A stretch of DNA of 64,000 nucleotides from Brenneria corticis (GCF_003115855.1 NZ_KZ819094.1:6744-70743); one strand, 5' to 3'; counted from the stretch's first letter, positions 53,158-63,793 are shown. Translations and numbers: made by a program. Notes: generated by a model from the letters alone, not told the origin.

Positions 53158-56100
53158 TTAGTCCGCGTCGTACCCCAGATTCGGCGCCAGCCAGCGCTCA
53201 ATTTCGCTGACGCTGATGCCTTTACGTTTGGCGTAATCCTCCACCTGGTCGCGCTGAATCTGCGCCACGGCGAAATATTTGCTCTCCGGATGGCTGAAGT
53301 ACCAACCGGATACCGACGCCCCCGGCCACATGGCGTAAGAGTCGGTGAGCTTCATCCCCGTATGCTTTTCCGCATCCAGCAGTTGCCAGATTTCCGCTTT
53401 TTCGGTGTGATCGGGACAGGCCGGGTAGCCCGGCGCCGGACGAATTCCCTGATAGTTTTCCCGAATCAGTTCGTCATTGCTGAGGTTTTCATTGGCCGCA
53501 TAGCCCCAATACACCTTGCGCACCCGCTCATGCAGATACTCGGCGAAAGCCTCCGCCAGCCGGTCCGACAGCGCTTTAACCATGATTTTATTGTAATCGT
53601 CATGCTTCGCTTCCCAGCGTTCGGCCAGCGTATCCTCCTCCAGCCCGCCGGTGACGGCAAAAGCGCCCAGATAGTCGGGCTTGCCGCTGGATTTGGGGGC
53701 GACAAAATCGGCCAGACAGTAGTTGGGGAAATCCGTTTTTTCCGTTTGCTGACGCAGGTGATGGCTGACCAGCAGAACCTTGTCACGCCGCTCGTCGGTA
53801 TAGATCTCCACGTCGTCACCCACCCGGTTGGCGGGGAATAATCCCACCACGCCGCGGGGATTAAGCGCGCCGCCCGCCGACAGCTCGTCCAGCATGGCGT
53901 TGGCGTCGGCGAACAGCCGCTTCGCTTCCTCGCCCACCGTTTCATCCTCCAGAATGCGCGGGTATTTGCCGGCCAGCGACCAGGTCATAAAGAACGGCGT
54001 CCAGTCGATATAATGACGCAGCGTATCGATGCCGGCCCGTACTTCCTGCACGCCCAGGCGGTGCGCGACCGGCGGCGTATAGTTTTCCCAGTCCGGCTCG
54101 TAGGCGTTGCTGCGGGCGGCCTCCAGCGTAACGGGAGGCGTTCTTGGCTTTTTGCGGCCGTGCTGAATGCGCACCGTTTCATACTCTTTGCGAGTGCGCG
54201 CCACAAAGTCAGCGTACTGGGTTGGGGACAGCAGCGCGGCGACCACCCCCACCGTGCGGGAAGCGTTCTGCACATAGACCGTCGGGCCGCTGTAGTTCTG
54301 CTCGATTTTCACCGCGGTATGGGCTTTCGAGGTCGTCGCGCCGCCGATCATCAGCGGCAGGGTAAAGCCCTGGCGCTCCATCTCCTTCGCCACGTTGACC
54401 ATCTCATCCAGCGAGGGGGTGATCAGACCGGACAGGCCGATGATATCCACCTTCTCTTCACGGGCGGTCTTGAGGATTTTATCGGTAGGCACCATCACGC
54501 CCAGATCGATGATTTCATAGTTGTTGCACTGCAATACCACGCCGACGATATTCTTGCCGATATCGTGCACGTCCCCTTTCACCGTCGCCAGCAGCACCTT
54601 GCCGGCGGTAGATCCCTTGGCCTTGCTGGCCTCGATATAGGGTTCGAGATAGGCCACCGCCTGCTTCATCACCCGGGCGGATTTCACCACCTGCGGCAAA
54701 AACATTTTCCCGGCGCCGAACAGGTCGCCGACCACGTTCATACCGTCCATCAGCGGCCCTTCGATCACTTCGATAGGCCGCTGCGCCTGCCGGCGCGCTT
54801 CCTCGGTATCCGGTTCGATAAACTCGGTAATGCCTTTAACCAGCGAATATTCCAGCCGCTTATTCACCGGCCAGCCGCGCCATTCCGCCTGCGGCTTGGT
54901 GCTCTCGTCATCCGACTTGCTGCCGCGGTATTTTTCCGCCAGATCCAGCAGACGTTCGGTGGCGTCGTCGCGGCGGTTGAGGATCACATCTTCGACCGCA
55001 TCGCGCAGCTCCGCGGGAAGATCGTCATAGATCGCCAACTGACCGGCGTTCACGATCCCCATATCCATACCGTTGCGGATGGCGTGATAAAGAAAGACGG
55101 CGTGGATCGCTTCACGCACCATGTCATTGCCGCGGAAAGAAAACGACACGTTGGAGACGCCGCCGGAGATCATCGCGTGGGGCAGCTGCGCCTTGATATC
55201 CGCGCAGGCTTCGATGAAATCCACCGCATAGTTGTTATGCTCTTCGATGCCGGTGGCGACGGCGAAAATATTCGGGTCGAAAATAATATCTTCCGCGGGA
55301 AAACCGACTTCTTGCGTCAGAATGCGGTAGGCGCGGCGGCAAATTTCAATTTTACGCGCCCGGGTATCCGCCTGGCCCGCCTCGTCGAACGCCATCACCA
55401 CCACCGCCGCGCCGTAGCGGCGCACCAGCCTGGCGTGATGCACAAAGGCCTCGACCCCTTCCTTCATGGAAATCGAGTTCACGATGCCTTTGCCCTGGAT
55501 ACATTTCAGCCCTTGCTCAATCACCTCCCATTTCGAGGAGTCGACCATGATGGGAACGCGGGCGATATCGGGTTCGCCGGCAATCAGACTCAGGAAACGG
55601 GTCATCGCCGCTTGCGCATCCAGCATGCCCTCATCCATATTGATATCGATAATCTGCGCGCCGCTCTCTACCTGCTGACGGGCCACATCCAGCGCTTCAT
55701 TATATTTTTCTTCTTTAATCAGCCGTTTGAAGCGCGCGGAGCCGGTTACGTTGGTGCGTTCGCCCACGTTGACAAACAGCGTGTCGGCGTCGATATTCAG
55801 CGGCTCCAGCCCTGCCAGACGGCAGGCCACCGGGATCTGCGGCAGCGAGCGCGGGGCAACGCCGTCGACCACCTTGGCGACCGCGGCGATATGCGCCGGC
55901 GTTGAACCACAGCAACCGCCGACAATATTCAGAAAGCCGGCGCGCGCCCATTCGCCGATATGCCGCGCCATGTCCGCCGCATCCAGATCGTACTCGCCAA
56001 AGGCGTTCGGCAGCCCGGCGTTCGGGTGCGCCGACACATAACACTCGGCGATGCGGGAAAGTTCAGCCACGTACTGACGCAGCTCTTCCGGCCCCAGCGC

Positions 56101-56841
56101 GCAGTTCAGGCCGAACGACAGCGGCCTAGCGTGCCGCAAGGCGTTATAAAAGGCTTCGGTGGTCTGCCCCGACAGGGTGCGCCCGGAGGCATCGGTGATG
56201 GTGCCGGAGATCATCACCGGCAGCTCCACCCCCAGCGCCTCAAACTCGGTTTCCACCGCGAAGACCGCGGCTTTGGCATTCAGAGTGTCAAAGATGGTTT
56301 CGATCATGATTAGATCGACACCACCCTCGATCAACGCGCGCGTGGATTCACGGTAAGCCGCGACCAGCTGATCAAAACTGATATTACGGAATGCCGGATC
56401 GTTAACGTCGGGCGAGATAGAGGCGGTGCGGTTGGTCGGGCCGAGCACTCCCGCGACAAAGCGCGGTTTATTCGGCGTCAGCGCCGTCCACCTGTCGGCG
56501 CAGGCGCGGGCCAGCCGCGCCGCGGCGGTATTAATCTCGGCGGAGAGCGACTCCATCCCATAATCGGCCATGGCGATGGTGGTGGAGTTAAAGGTATTGG
56601 TTTCAAGGATATCCGCGCCGGCTTCCAGATAGGCGTCGTGGATGGCGCTAATCACCTGAGGCCGGGTCAGTACCAGAAGATCGTTATTGCCTTTTACGTC
56701 GCTCGGCCAGTCCGCAAAGCGCTCGCCGCGATAATCCTCCTCCTGCAAACGATAACTTTGGATCATGGTTCCCATGCCACCATCCAACACCATAATCCGT
56801 TGCGCTAACTGACGGCGCAATTCGTCTAGCCGATTAATCAC
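53158..56841 (-). CDS. metH: Cobalamin-dependent methionine synthase
   Basis: Transfers a methyl group from 5-methyltetrahydrofolate to homocysteine. 1227 residues, as in E. coli. Domains in order: homocysteine-binding with zinc Cys (FGLNCALG, GGCCGSTP), folate-binding (RTNVTGSARFKRLI), cobalamin-binding with the axial His in GDVHDIGKN, and the SAM reactivation domain (RPAPGYPACPDHTEKAEIW). GTG 56841 is the preferred start: AGG sits six bases before it and the protein then begins INRLDELRRQLAQRI in register with E. coli. The ATG at 56853 has its GGA too close. It is divergent from iclR. Confidence 0.97.
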   Translation of the reverse strand: MINRLDELRRQLAQRIMVLDGGMGTMIQSYRLQEEDYRGERFADWPSDVKGNNDLLVLTRPQVISAIHDAYLEAGADILETNTFNSTTIAMADYGMESLSAEINTAAARLARACADRWTALTPNKPRFVAGVLGPTNRTASISPDVNDPAFRNISFDQLVAAYRESTRALIEGGVDLIMIETIFDTLNAKAAVFAVETEFEALGVELPVMISGTITDASGRTLSGQTTEAFYNALRHARPLSFGLNCALGPEELRQYVAELSRIAECYVSAHPNAGLPNAFGEYDLDAADMARHIGEWARAGFLNIVGGCCGSTPAHIAAVAKVVDGVAPRSLPQIPVACRLAGLEPLNIDADTLFVNVGERTNVTGSARFKRLIKEEKYNEALDVARQQVESGAQIIDINMDEGMLDAQAAMTRFLSLIAGEPDIARVPIMVDSSKWEVIEQGLKCIQGKGIVNSISMKEGVEAFVHHARLVRRYGAAVVVMAFDEAGQADTRARKIEICRRAYRILTQEVGFPAEDIIFDPNIFAVATGIEEHNNYAVDFIEACADIKAQLPHAMISGGVSNVSFSFRGNDMVREAIHAVFLYHAIRNGMDMGIVNAGQLAIYDDLPAELRDAVEDVILNRRDDATERLLDLAEKYRGSKSDDESTKPQAEWRGWPVNKRLEYSLVKGITEFIEPDTEEARRQAQRPIEVIEGPLMDGMNVVGDLFGAGKMFLPQVVKSARVMKQAVAYLEPYIEASKAKGSTAGKVLLATVKGDVHDIGKNIVGVVLQCNNYEIIDLGVMVPTDKILKTAREEKVDIIGLSGLITPSLDEMVNVAKEMERQGFTLPLMIGGATTSKAHTAVKIEQNYSGPTVYVQNASRTVGVVAALLSPTQYADFVARTRKEYETVRIQHGRKKPRTPPVTLEAARSNAYEPDWENYTPPVAHRLGVQEVRAGIDTLRHYIDWTPFFMTWSLAGKYPRILEDETVGEEAKRLFADANAMLDELSAGGALNPRGVVGLFPANRVGDDVEIYTDERRDKVLLVSHHLRQQTEKTDFPNYCLADFVAPKSSGKPDYLGAFAVTGGLEEDTLAERWEAKHDDYNKIMVKALSDRLAEAFAEYLHERVRKVYWGYAANENLSNDELIRENYQGIRPAPGYPACPDHTEKAEIWQLLDAEKHTGMKLTDSYAMWPGASVSGWYFSHPESKYFAVAQIQRDQVEDYAKRKGISVSEIERWLAPNLGYDAD

Positions 56842-57023
56842 AAAAAACCTCATTCCAGCGATGAATATCTCACCAATGCAAACGCTTATCCTAGCATAAG
56901 TTGCCAATCGGCTGGCGCGGCCTCGCATGATACTTTTTCAGGCAGGCCGCGGAGAAAGAAGAGTTGCATTCTTTGACAGAAAAACGAAAATCAATTCCAT
57001 TATCTGAAAAAGGAACCGAAACC

Positions 57024-57863
57024 ATGTCGCCAGCAGAGCCAGCCAAAAGAGGGAAGAAACCCAGAGCCAGAGCCAGCGCCGCCGCGCCCGTCCAGCCGGC
57101 CGGGCAGGTGCAATCGCTGACCCGCGGTCTGACGTTGCTGGAATATATCGCCAGGGCCAACGGCAGCGTGGCGCTGACCGATCTGGCGCAGCAGGCGGGG
57201 TTGCCCAACTCCACCACGCACCGCTTGCTGACCACCATGCAGCAGCAGGGGTTCGTGCGCCAGGTGGGCGATCTCGGCTTATGGACCATCGCCTCCCACG
57301 CCTTTATCGTCGGCAGCAGCTTCCTGCGCAGCCGTAATCTGCTGGCGCTCGTGCACCCGATTTTACGCAAATTAATGGAAACTTCCGGCGAGACGGTGAA
57401 CTTGGCCGTGCTGGACCATAGCGATTTTGAGGCCGTTATCGTCGATCAGGTGCAGTGTACCGCGCTGATGCGCATGTCCGCGCCCATCGGCGGCAAGCTG
57501 CCGATACACGCCTCCGGGGCGGGAAAAGCCTTTCTGGCCGGCCTGCCGGACGAACAGGTGATCCGCCTGCTGCATAAAAAGGGACTGCACGCCTATACCC
57601 CGCACACCCTCAACTCGCCGCAAAACCTCAAGGAAAACCTGTCCGTCATCCGCAAGCAAGGCTACTCCTTCGACGATGAGGAGCATGCGCTGGGGCTGCG
57701 CTGCGTGGCGGCCAGCATTCTCGATGAGCACCATGAAGCCTTTGCCGCCATCTCCATTTCCGGACCGGTATCGCGCATTACCGACGATCGCGTTACCGAA
57801 CTGGGCGCCCTGGTCATCAAAGCGGCGAAAGAGGTCACCCGCGAATACAGCGGCATAGACTAG
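57024..57863 (+). CDS. iclR: Acetate operon repressor IclR
   Basis: Repressor of aceBAK, 279 residues. A basic N-terminus (AKRGKKPRARASAA) precedes the HTH (LTDLAQQAGLPNSTTHRLLT) and the C-terminal effector domain with GGKLPIHASGAGKAFLAGL, where glyoxylate or pyruvate binds. ATG 57024 follows AAGGA by nine bases. Its stop overlaps that of convergent aceK by four bases. Confidence 0.97.
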   Translation: MSPAEPAKRGKKPRARASAAAPVQPAGQVQSLTRGLTLLEYIARANGSVALTDLAQQAGLPNSTTHRLLTTMQQQGFVRQVGDLGLWTIASHAFIVGSSFLRSRNLLALVHPILRKLMETSGETVNLAVLDHSDFEAVIVDQVQCTALMRMSAPIGGKLPIHASGAGKAFLAGLPDEQVIRLLHKKGLHAYTPHTLNSPQNLKENLSVIRKQGYSFDDEEHALGLRCVAASILDEHHEAFAAISISGPVSRITDDRVTELGALVIKAAKEVTREYSGID

Positions 57864-59623
57864 CTCGCGGATAAGGGCAGCGCTTCCATCCCCTGATCGG
57901 CCGCCGCCCGCTGGCTAAAGCGTTTTCTGCGCCGATAGGCGTAAACGTCTTCAATATGGCCATCGCGAATGCGCTGCTGCAACGCCCGCCAATAGTCGGC
58001 CCGGAACAGTTCGCCGTGCATCTCCTCCAGCAGCGCCTGTACTTTTCTGTCGCTGCACAGAAAATGCCGGAACTCCTCGGGAAAAACGTCGTTGTCGGCC
58101 ACGCTGTACCAGGGCTCCGCCGCCAACTCATCCTCCGGATAGCGCGGCGGCGGAATATCACGGAAATTCACCTCCGTCATATAGAAAATTTCGTCGTAAT
58201 CGTAGAACACTACCCGGCCGTGGCGGGTCACGCCGAAATTTTTAAACAGCATATCGCCGGGGAAAATATTGGCGGCGGCCAGCTGTTTGATGGCATTGCC
58301 ATACTCTTCAATAACATCGCGCAGCTGCTGCCCGCCGGCCTGTTCCAGGTAAAGATTCAGCGGCGTCATCCGCCGTTCCATATACAGATGGCGGATCACC
58401 AGCTGCTCGCCGGCATCCTGCAGTTTTTCCGGCACTTCCCGCCGCAGCTCCGCCATTAATTCAGGGCTGATGCGCCGTTTATCAATAACGAAGTTTTCAT
58501 ACTCCTGGGTATCGGCCATCCTTCCCACGCGATCGTGATCTTTCACTAACCGGTAGCACGCTTTCACCCGGTCGGCATCGACCTCTTTCGGCGGCGCGAA
58601 GCGATCTTTAATCACCTTGAACACCCGGTCGAAGGAGGGCAGCGTGAATACCAGCATCACCATTCCCTTCACGCCCGGCGCGCTAATAAATTGCTCCTGA
58701 GATGCGGCGATAAAATGCAGATATTCGCGGTAATATTCCGTTTTGCTGTGCTTCTGGCAGCCTATCGCCAGATACAGCTCGGCGGTGGTTTTCCCCGGCA
58801 GAATATCGCGCAGCCAGGCCACCAGCGCGGAGGGCTGCGGGGCGTAAACCATAAAATAGGATCGGGCAAAACCAAATACGATGCTGGCTTCCGCTTTACC
58901 GGTCAGGCAGGTATCGATAAACACCGCCCCCTGCTCGTTATGGTGAATCGGCAACAGAAAAGGAAAAACGCCCTGCGGCAGGAACAGTTTTCCCACCAGC
59001 CAGGCGGCCTTGTTGCGGTAGAACAGTTCGTTAGCCACCTGCAGCGTTGCCTGGGCAAGTTGTTCAGACGAGAATGCCTGCTGCAAATAGGTCTCGATGT
59101 ATACGATATCCCGCGGCAAATTTTCCCACGGCAAACGCAGCGGCACCTCTCCCAGCACTTTTTCCAGCATCATCCGCCAGCCGTCGGACGGGACAAACGT
59201 GCGGGCGATGGGACGCGGAATTTCACGAAAACGCGTCTCGGGCTGGGAGCTGAAAATAAACAGCTTTTCCGGCGTGAGCTCCCGGTGATGAAACAAGCGG
59301 CAATAGACCGAGTTGAAAAAGCTTTCGGCGATCTCAAAGCGCGGGTAATCGGGCAGCAGCGCGGTATAAATCCGTTTTACCCGCGCCAGAAAATCCGCAT
59401 CGTCGCAGCGCGCGCCGGTGATACAGCGTAGCTGCTCCACCACCAGCCCGACATGATGATCATACAGATGAATCCGCTGTTTCATCGCCTGCTGCACCGC
59501 CGGCCAGTCCGCCTGTTCAAAGCGTTGCTGCGCGCCGGCGGTCACTTCCAGAAAGCGTCCGTACTGGGCGTCAAACCCCTGAAGGATGGTCTGTGCCGTC
59601 AGCTGTTCAAGGTCGCGCGCCAT
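57860..59623 (-). CDS. aceK: Isocitrate dehydrogenase kinase/phosphatase
   Basis: Bifunctional enzyme of 587 residues that phosphorylates isocitrate dehydrogenase on acetate, diverting isocitrate to the glyoxylate shunt. LPGKTTAELYLAIGCQKH and ANIFPGDMLFKNFGVTRHGR then FYDYDEIFYMTEVNF match E. coli AceK. ATG 59623 lies six bases after GGAG; ATG 59635 and 59626 are nearer or overlap that site. It is third in aceBAK, 29 bases after aceA. Confidence 0.97.
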   Translation of the reverse strand: MARDLEQLTAQTILQGFDAQYGRFLEVTAGAQQRFEQADWPAVQQAMKQRIHLYDHHVGLVVEQLRCITGARCDDADFLARVKRIYTALLPDYPRFEIAESFFNSVYCRLFHHRELTPEKLFIFSSQPETRFREIPRPIARTFVPSDGWRMMLEKVLGEVPLRLPWENLPRDIVYIETYLQQAFSSEQLAQATLQVANELFYRNKAAWLVGKLFLPQGVFPFLLPIHHNEQGAVFIDTCLTGKAEASIVFGFARSYFMVYAPQPSALVAWLRDILPGKTTAELYLAIGCQKHSKTEYYREYLHFIAASQEQFISAPGVKGMVMLVFTLPSFDRVFKVIKDRFAPPKEVDADRVKACYRLVKDHDRVGRMADTQEYENFVIDKRRISPELMAELRREVPEKLQDAGEQLVIRHLYMERRMTPLNLYLEQAGGQQLRDVIEEYGNAIKQLAAANIFPGDMLFKNFGVTRHGRVVFYDYDEIFYMTEVNFRDIPPPRYPEDELAAEPWYSVADNDVFPEEFRHFLCSDRKVQALLEEMHGELFRADYWRALQQRIRDGHIEDVYAYRRRKRFSQRAAADQGMEALPLSAS

Positions 59624-59652
59624 CATGTTCTCCACCGGAAAAGCGGCCGGGA

Positions 59653-60960
59653 TCAGAATTGCTGCTCTTCCGTGGATCCGGTCAGCGCCGTCACCGAAGA
59701 CGCTCCGCCCTGAATGATATTCGTCACCTTATCAAAGTAGCCGGTGCCGACCTCCTGCTGGTGCGACGAGAAGGTGTAACCCTCGCTAATGGCGTCGAAT
59801 TCCGGCTGCTGCACTTTCTCGACGTAATGCTTCATGCCCTCGCCGCGCGCGTACGCATGGGCCAGGTCGAACATGTTGAACCACATGCTGTGGATGCCGG
59901 CCAGGGTAATAAACTGATATTTATAGCCCATGGCGGACAGCTCGTCCTGGAAACGCGCGATGGCGCCGTCGTCCAGATTCTTTTTCCAGTTAAAGGAGGG
60001 GGAACAGTTATAGGCTAATAATTTACCGGGATATTTTTCATGTATCGCCTCGGCAAAACGACGCGCCGCGGCCAGATCGGGCGTGGAGGTTTCACACCAT
60101 ACCAGGTCGGCGTAAGGCGCGTAAGCCAGTCCGCGGCTGATGGCCTGCTCTATGCCGGCGCGGGTGCGATAAAACCCTTCCACCGTGCGCTCGCCGGTGA
60201 CGAAGGGCCGGTCGTAGCTATCGCAGTCCGAGGTCAGCAAATCCGCGGCGTCCGCATCGGTACGGGCCACCAATAACGTCGGCACGCCCAGCACGTCCGC
60301 CGCCAGACGCGCGGCGACCAGCTTGTGAATCGCTTCCTGCGTCGGCACCAGGACTTTTCCTCCCATATGACCGCACTTTTTCACCGAGGCCAGCTGATCT
60401 TCAAAATGAACCGCCGCCGCCCCGGCTTCGATCATTGATTTCATCAGTTCAAAAGCGTTCAGCACCCCGCCGAATCCCGCCTCCGCATCAGCGACAATCG
60501 GCAGAAAATAGTCGGTATAGCCTTTAGCGCCCGGTTCGATTTGATTGGCCCACTGGATCTGATCGGCGCGCCGGAAGGTGTTATTAATCCGCTCGACAAC
60601 GGCAGGCACCGAATTCGCTGGATACAGCGACTGGTCGGGGTACATGCTGGCCGCCAGATTCGCATCCGCCGCCACCTGCCAGCCGGAAAGATAAATCGCC
60701 TCGATGCCGGCTTTGGCCTGCTGTAACGCCTGGCCGCCGGTTAATGCCCCCAGACAGTTGACGTAACCCTTGCGCGCGTCGCCATGCAGCAGGTTCCATA
60801 ATTTAACGGCGCCCAGCTGCGCCAAGGTACACTCCGGGTTGACCGAACCGCGCAGGTTAATCACGTCTTCGGCGCGGTAAGGACGGGTGATACCCTCCCA
60901 GCGGGCCGTTTTCCATTGTTGTTCAATTTGTTGGATCTGTTGGGTACGAGAGAGGGTCAT
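59653..60960 (-). CDS. aceA: Isocitrate lyase
   Basis: Cleaves isocitrate to succinate and glyoxylate. 435 residues, as in E. coli (434). The catalytic Cys196 is in SVKKCGHMGGKVLVP. The C-terminus is STEEQQF. It is the second gene of aceBAK with 31 bases after aceB. Confidence 0.98.
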   Translation of the reverse strand: MTLSRTQQIQQIEQQWKTARWEGITRPYRAEDVINLRGSVNPECTLAQLGAVKLWNLLHGDARKGYVNCLGALTGGQALQQAKAGIEAIYLSGWQVAADANLAASMYPDQSLYPANSVPAVVERINNTFRRADQIQWANQIEPGAKGYTDYFLPIVADAEAGFGGVLNAFELMKSMIEAGAAAVHFEDQLASVKKCGHMGGKVLVPTQEAIHKLVAARLAADVLGVPTLLVARTDADAADLLTSDCDSYDRPFVTGERTVEGFYRTRAGIEQAISRGLAYAPYADLVWCETSTPDLAAARRFAEAIHEKYPGKLLAYNCSPSFNWKKNLDDGAIARFQDELSAMGYKYQFITLAGIHSMWFNMFDLAHAYARGEGMKHYVEKVQQPEFDAISEGYTFSSHQQEVGTGYFDKVTNIIQGGASSVTALTGSTEEQQF

Positions 60961-60991
60961 CGCTGAGATTCCTTATGGTTGGCGGTCAGGG

Positions 60992-62590
60992 TTAATCAAG
61001 CAGGGCATAGCCGGGCAAAGTCAGGAAGTCGATCAGTTCATCCTGGGTGGTGATTTTCTCCATCAGACGGGCCGCTTCATCAAACCGCCCGCCGCTGAAG
61101 TCCGCCTCACCCAACTCGTCCTGAATAACCAGCATTTCCTCCGCCAGCATCTGGCGAAATAGCGCCTTAGTGACGGGGCGACCGTCGCTCAGGGTTTTAC
61201 CGTGGCGGATCCATTGCCAGATTGAAGTACGGGAAATTTCAGCCGTCGCCGCATCCTCCATCAGTCCGTAAATCGGCACACAGCCGTTGCCGGAAATCCA
61301 GGCTTCGATGTACTGCACCGCCACGCGGATATTGGCGCGCATTCCCGCCTCCGTCCGCTCGCCGGGACAGGGCTCCAGCAGCTGCGCGGCGGTGACGGGC
61401 GCATCCTCCTCGCGCGTGACCTCAAGCTGATTTTTGCCCGCTTGCAAAGCCCGATCAAAAATCTCCATCACCGCGTCCGCCAAACCGGGATGCGCGATCC
61501 AGGTGCCGTCATGACCGTTCCCGGCTTCCAGCTCTTTATCCTTGCGCACCTTATCCAGCACCCAGTCATGGCGTTGCGGATCCTTACTGGGAATAAAGGC
61601 GGCCATGCCGCCCATGGCGAACGCGCCGCGCCGGTGGCAGGTTTTAATCAGCAAGCGCGAATAGGCGCTAAGGAAAGGTTTATCCATCGTCACCGACTGC
61701 CTGTCCGGTAGAACGCGATCGGGATGATTTTTCAACGTCTTGATATAGCTGAAAATATAGTCCCATCGGCCGCAGTTCAGACCGACGATATGATCGCGCA
61801 GCGCATAAAGGATCTCGTCCATCTGGAAGACGGCGGGCAAGGTTTCAATCAGCACCGTTACCTTGATGGCGCCGCGCGGCAGATCGAAGCGATTTTCGGT
61901 ATAGCAAAAGATATCACTCCACCAGGCCGCCTCCTGCCACGACTGCATTTTGGGCAAATAGAAATACGGCCCGCTTCCTTTCGCCAGCAGGGCCTGATGG
62001 TTATGGAAAAAGTAGAGTGCGAAATCGAACAGGCTGGCGGGAATGGCTTCTCTCTGCCAGGTCACATGCTTTTCAGGCAAATGCAAACCGCGCACCCGGC
62101 AGATCAGCACCGCAGGATCGGGTTTCAGCTGATAAATTTTCCCCGCCTCGTTGGCGTAGGAAATCGTTCCTGTTACCGCATCCCGCAGATTAATCTGACC
62201 ATCAATCACTTTATCCCAGCCGGGAGAGAGTGAATCTTCAAAATCCGCCATAAAAACCTTTACGTTGGCGTTCAGGGCATTGATCACCATCTTGCGCTCA
62301 ACGGGCCCGGTGATTTCAACCCGGCGATCGCAGAGGTCGTCGGGAATAGCGCGGATTTTCCACTCGCTTTCTCTAATGGAAGCGGTTTCCGCCAGGAAAT
62401 CCGGCAATAGCCCATTATCGATTTTCTCCTGCTGCGCCAGACGATCGGCCAGTAGCCGATTTCGCCGCGCGGTAAAACGGTCGACCAACTCGGTTAAAAA
62501 TCCAATCGCCTCGTCATTAAGGATCTCCCGTTCCTTATCGCCAAAGCGTTGGCTGAAGGCCAGGTCTCTGCTTATCGTCTGTTGCGCCAT
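60992..62590 (-). CDS. aceB: Malate synthase A
   Basis: Condenses glyoxylate with acetyl-CoA to malate. 532 residues. GPVERKMVINALNANVKVFM, ADFEDSLSP, NCGRWDYIFSYIKTL and NGCVPIYGLMEDAATAEISR are signature regions. AAGGA precedes the ATG. It is the first gene of aceBAK. Confidence 0.98.
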   Translation of the reverse strand: MAQQTISRDLAFSQRFGDKEREILNDEAIGFLTELVDRFTARRNRLLADRLAQQEKIDNGLLPDFLAETASIRESEWKIRAIPDDLCDRRVEITGPVERKMVINALNANVKVFMADFEDSLSPGWDKVIDGQINLRDAVTGTISYANEAGKIYQLKPDPAVLICRVRGLHLPEKHVTWQREAIPASLFDFALYFFHNHQALLAKGSGPYFYLPKMQSWQEAAWWSDIFCYTENRFDLPRGAIKVTVLIETLPAVFQMDEILYALRDHIVGLNCGRWDYIFSYIKTLKNHPDRVLPDRQSVTMDKPFLSAYSRLLIKTCHRRGAFAMGGMAAFIPSKDPQRHDWVLDKVRKDKELEAGNGHDGTWIAHPGLADAVMEIFDRALQAGKNQLEVTREEDAPVTAAQLLEPCPGERTEAGMRANIRVAVQYIEAWISGNGCVPIYGLMEDAATAEISRTSIWQWIRHGKTLSDGRPVTKALFRQMLAEEMLVIQDELGEADFSGGRFDEAARLMEKITTQDELIDFLTLPGYALLD

Positions 62591-62844
62591 TTCGTTGCTT
62601 CCTTCTCCAGATTATCTTTCACCAGCAGCCCAGTCAGCTGACGTTAAAGGTATGAACATTTATTAACCGACAGTTTTAAGCGTAATTCATTAAAAATAAA
62701 AATCAAAAACTATTTCCATTTTTGTTTTTAATTACGCATATCAGTTTGATAAATAAAATATTTAAAAAATATATTTATGGGAAATGGATTTCAAACAACA
62801 AAATATGGATGTAAAAAAGGCGCCTTGGCAGGGAAAAGAACGGT
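62591..62844 (-). promoter_or_regulatory. aceBAK promoter region with IclR-like sites
   Basis: AT-rich, no gene. Two places resemble the IclR half-site TGGAAATNATTTCCA: TGGAAATAGTTTTTG on the minus strand (62704-62718) and GGGAAATGGATTTCAA on the plus strand (62779-62794). Either fits control by the iclR product 5 kb away. The metA 3' end lies at the far side with no clear terminator. Confidence 0.45.
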
Positions 62845-63774
62845 TTAGTCCAGCGTAGGATTCATACGGCTCAGATCATAAGGCGTGATCTGGTAAACGT
62901 AATAGTTAAGCCAGTTAACAAACAGTAGATACCCATGGCTGCGCCAGGTTGCTTTAGGCACAACCTGCGGGTCGTTATCAGGAAAATAGTTCACCGGGAT
63001 CGTCGGATCGAGCCCGGCATCGCGATCGCGAAAGTATTCGCTCGCCAGCGTCAAGGCATCGTATTCGGGGTGGCCGGTAACAAAAGCCAGCCGCTTATCC
63101 CGGCTGGCAAACAGGTACGCGCCGGTCTGCTCCGACTCCGCCAGAATCTCCAGGTCGGTCTGTCTGCGAATAACATCAGAGGGGAAATCGGCATAGCGCG
63201 AATGAGGCGCCAAAAAGGTTTCATCAAAGCCCCGCGTCAATAAAGCATGCGGTTGCAGCGTGTGATGCGAATAGACGCCGGATAACTTATCCGTACGGGT
63301 CATTTTCGGAATACCGTACAGAATATTTAACGCCGCCTGTACCGCCCAACAAACAAACAGCGTGGAGGTGACGTGTCCTTTTGCCCAATCAATCACCCTG
63401 GCGATCTGCGGCCAATAGGCCACGTCACAAAAATCAACCAGCCCCAGCGGCGCCCCGGTAACGATCAATCCATCAAAGTTCTCATCCTGGATGTCGTCAA
63501 AATGGCAGTAAAAATTATTCAGATGCTCGGCAGGGGTGTTCTTCGACTCACGGCTATCGATACGCAGCAGTTGAATATCAATCTGTAACGGCGAGTTCGA
63601 CAACAGTCTCAGAAACTGGTTTTCAGTTTCGATCTTCTTCGGCATCAGGTTCAGTACCAGCACTTTCAAAGGACGAATTTCCTGCGTCTTTGCGCGCGAG
63701 GACGTCATCACAAAAACGTTCTCATTACGCAGGAAACTTACGGCTGGTAACTCATCGGGAACCCGGATTGGCAT
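62845..63774 (-). CDS. metA: Homoserine O-succinyltransferase
   Basis: First committed step of methionine synthesis. 309 residues, as in E. coli. The catalytic Cys142 is in VCWAVQAALN; His235 and Glu237 are in TGHPEYD. It lies upstream of aceBAK on the same strand, as in E. coli. Tandem met boxes upstream indicate MetJ repression. Together with metH here, two methionine steps are in the window. Confidence 0.98.
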   Translation of the reverse strand: MPIRVPDELPAVSFLRNENVFVMTSSRAKTQEIRPLKVLVLNLMPKKIETENQFLRLLSNSPLQIDIQLLRIDSRESKNTPAEHLNNFYCHFDDIQDENFDGLIVTGAPLGLVDFCDVAYWPQIARVIDWAKGHVTSTLFVCWAVQAALNILYGIPKMTRTDKLSGVYSHHTLQPHALLTRGFDETFLAPHSRYADFPSDVIRRQTDLEILAESEQTGAYLFASRDKRLAFVTGHPEYDALTLASEYFRDRDAGLDPTIPVNYFPDNDPQVVPKATWRSHGYLLFVNWLNYYVYQITPYDLSRMNPTLD

Positions 63775-63793
63775 AACCTTATATCCTCACAGC

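Noticed and set aside
54013..55905. Long open frame antisense to metH (630 codons)
   Set aside because: Mirror frame of metH with Arg/His-rich composition and no ribosome site.
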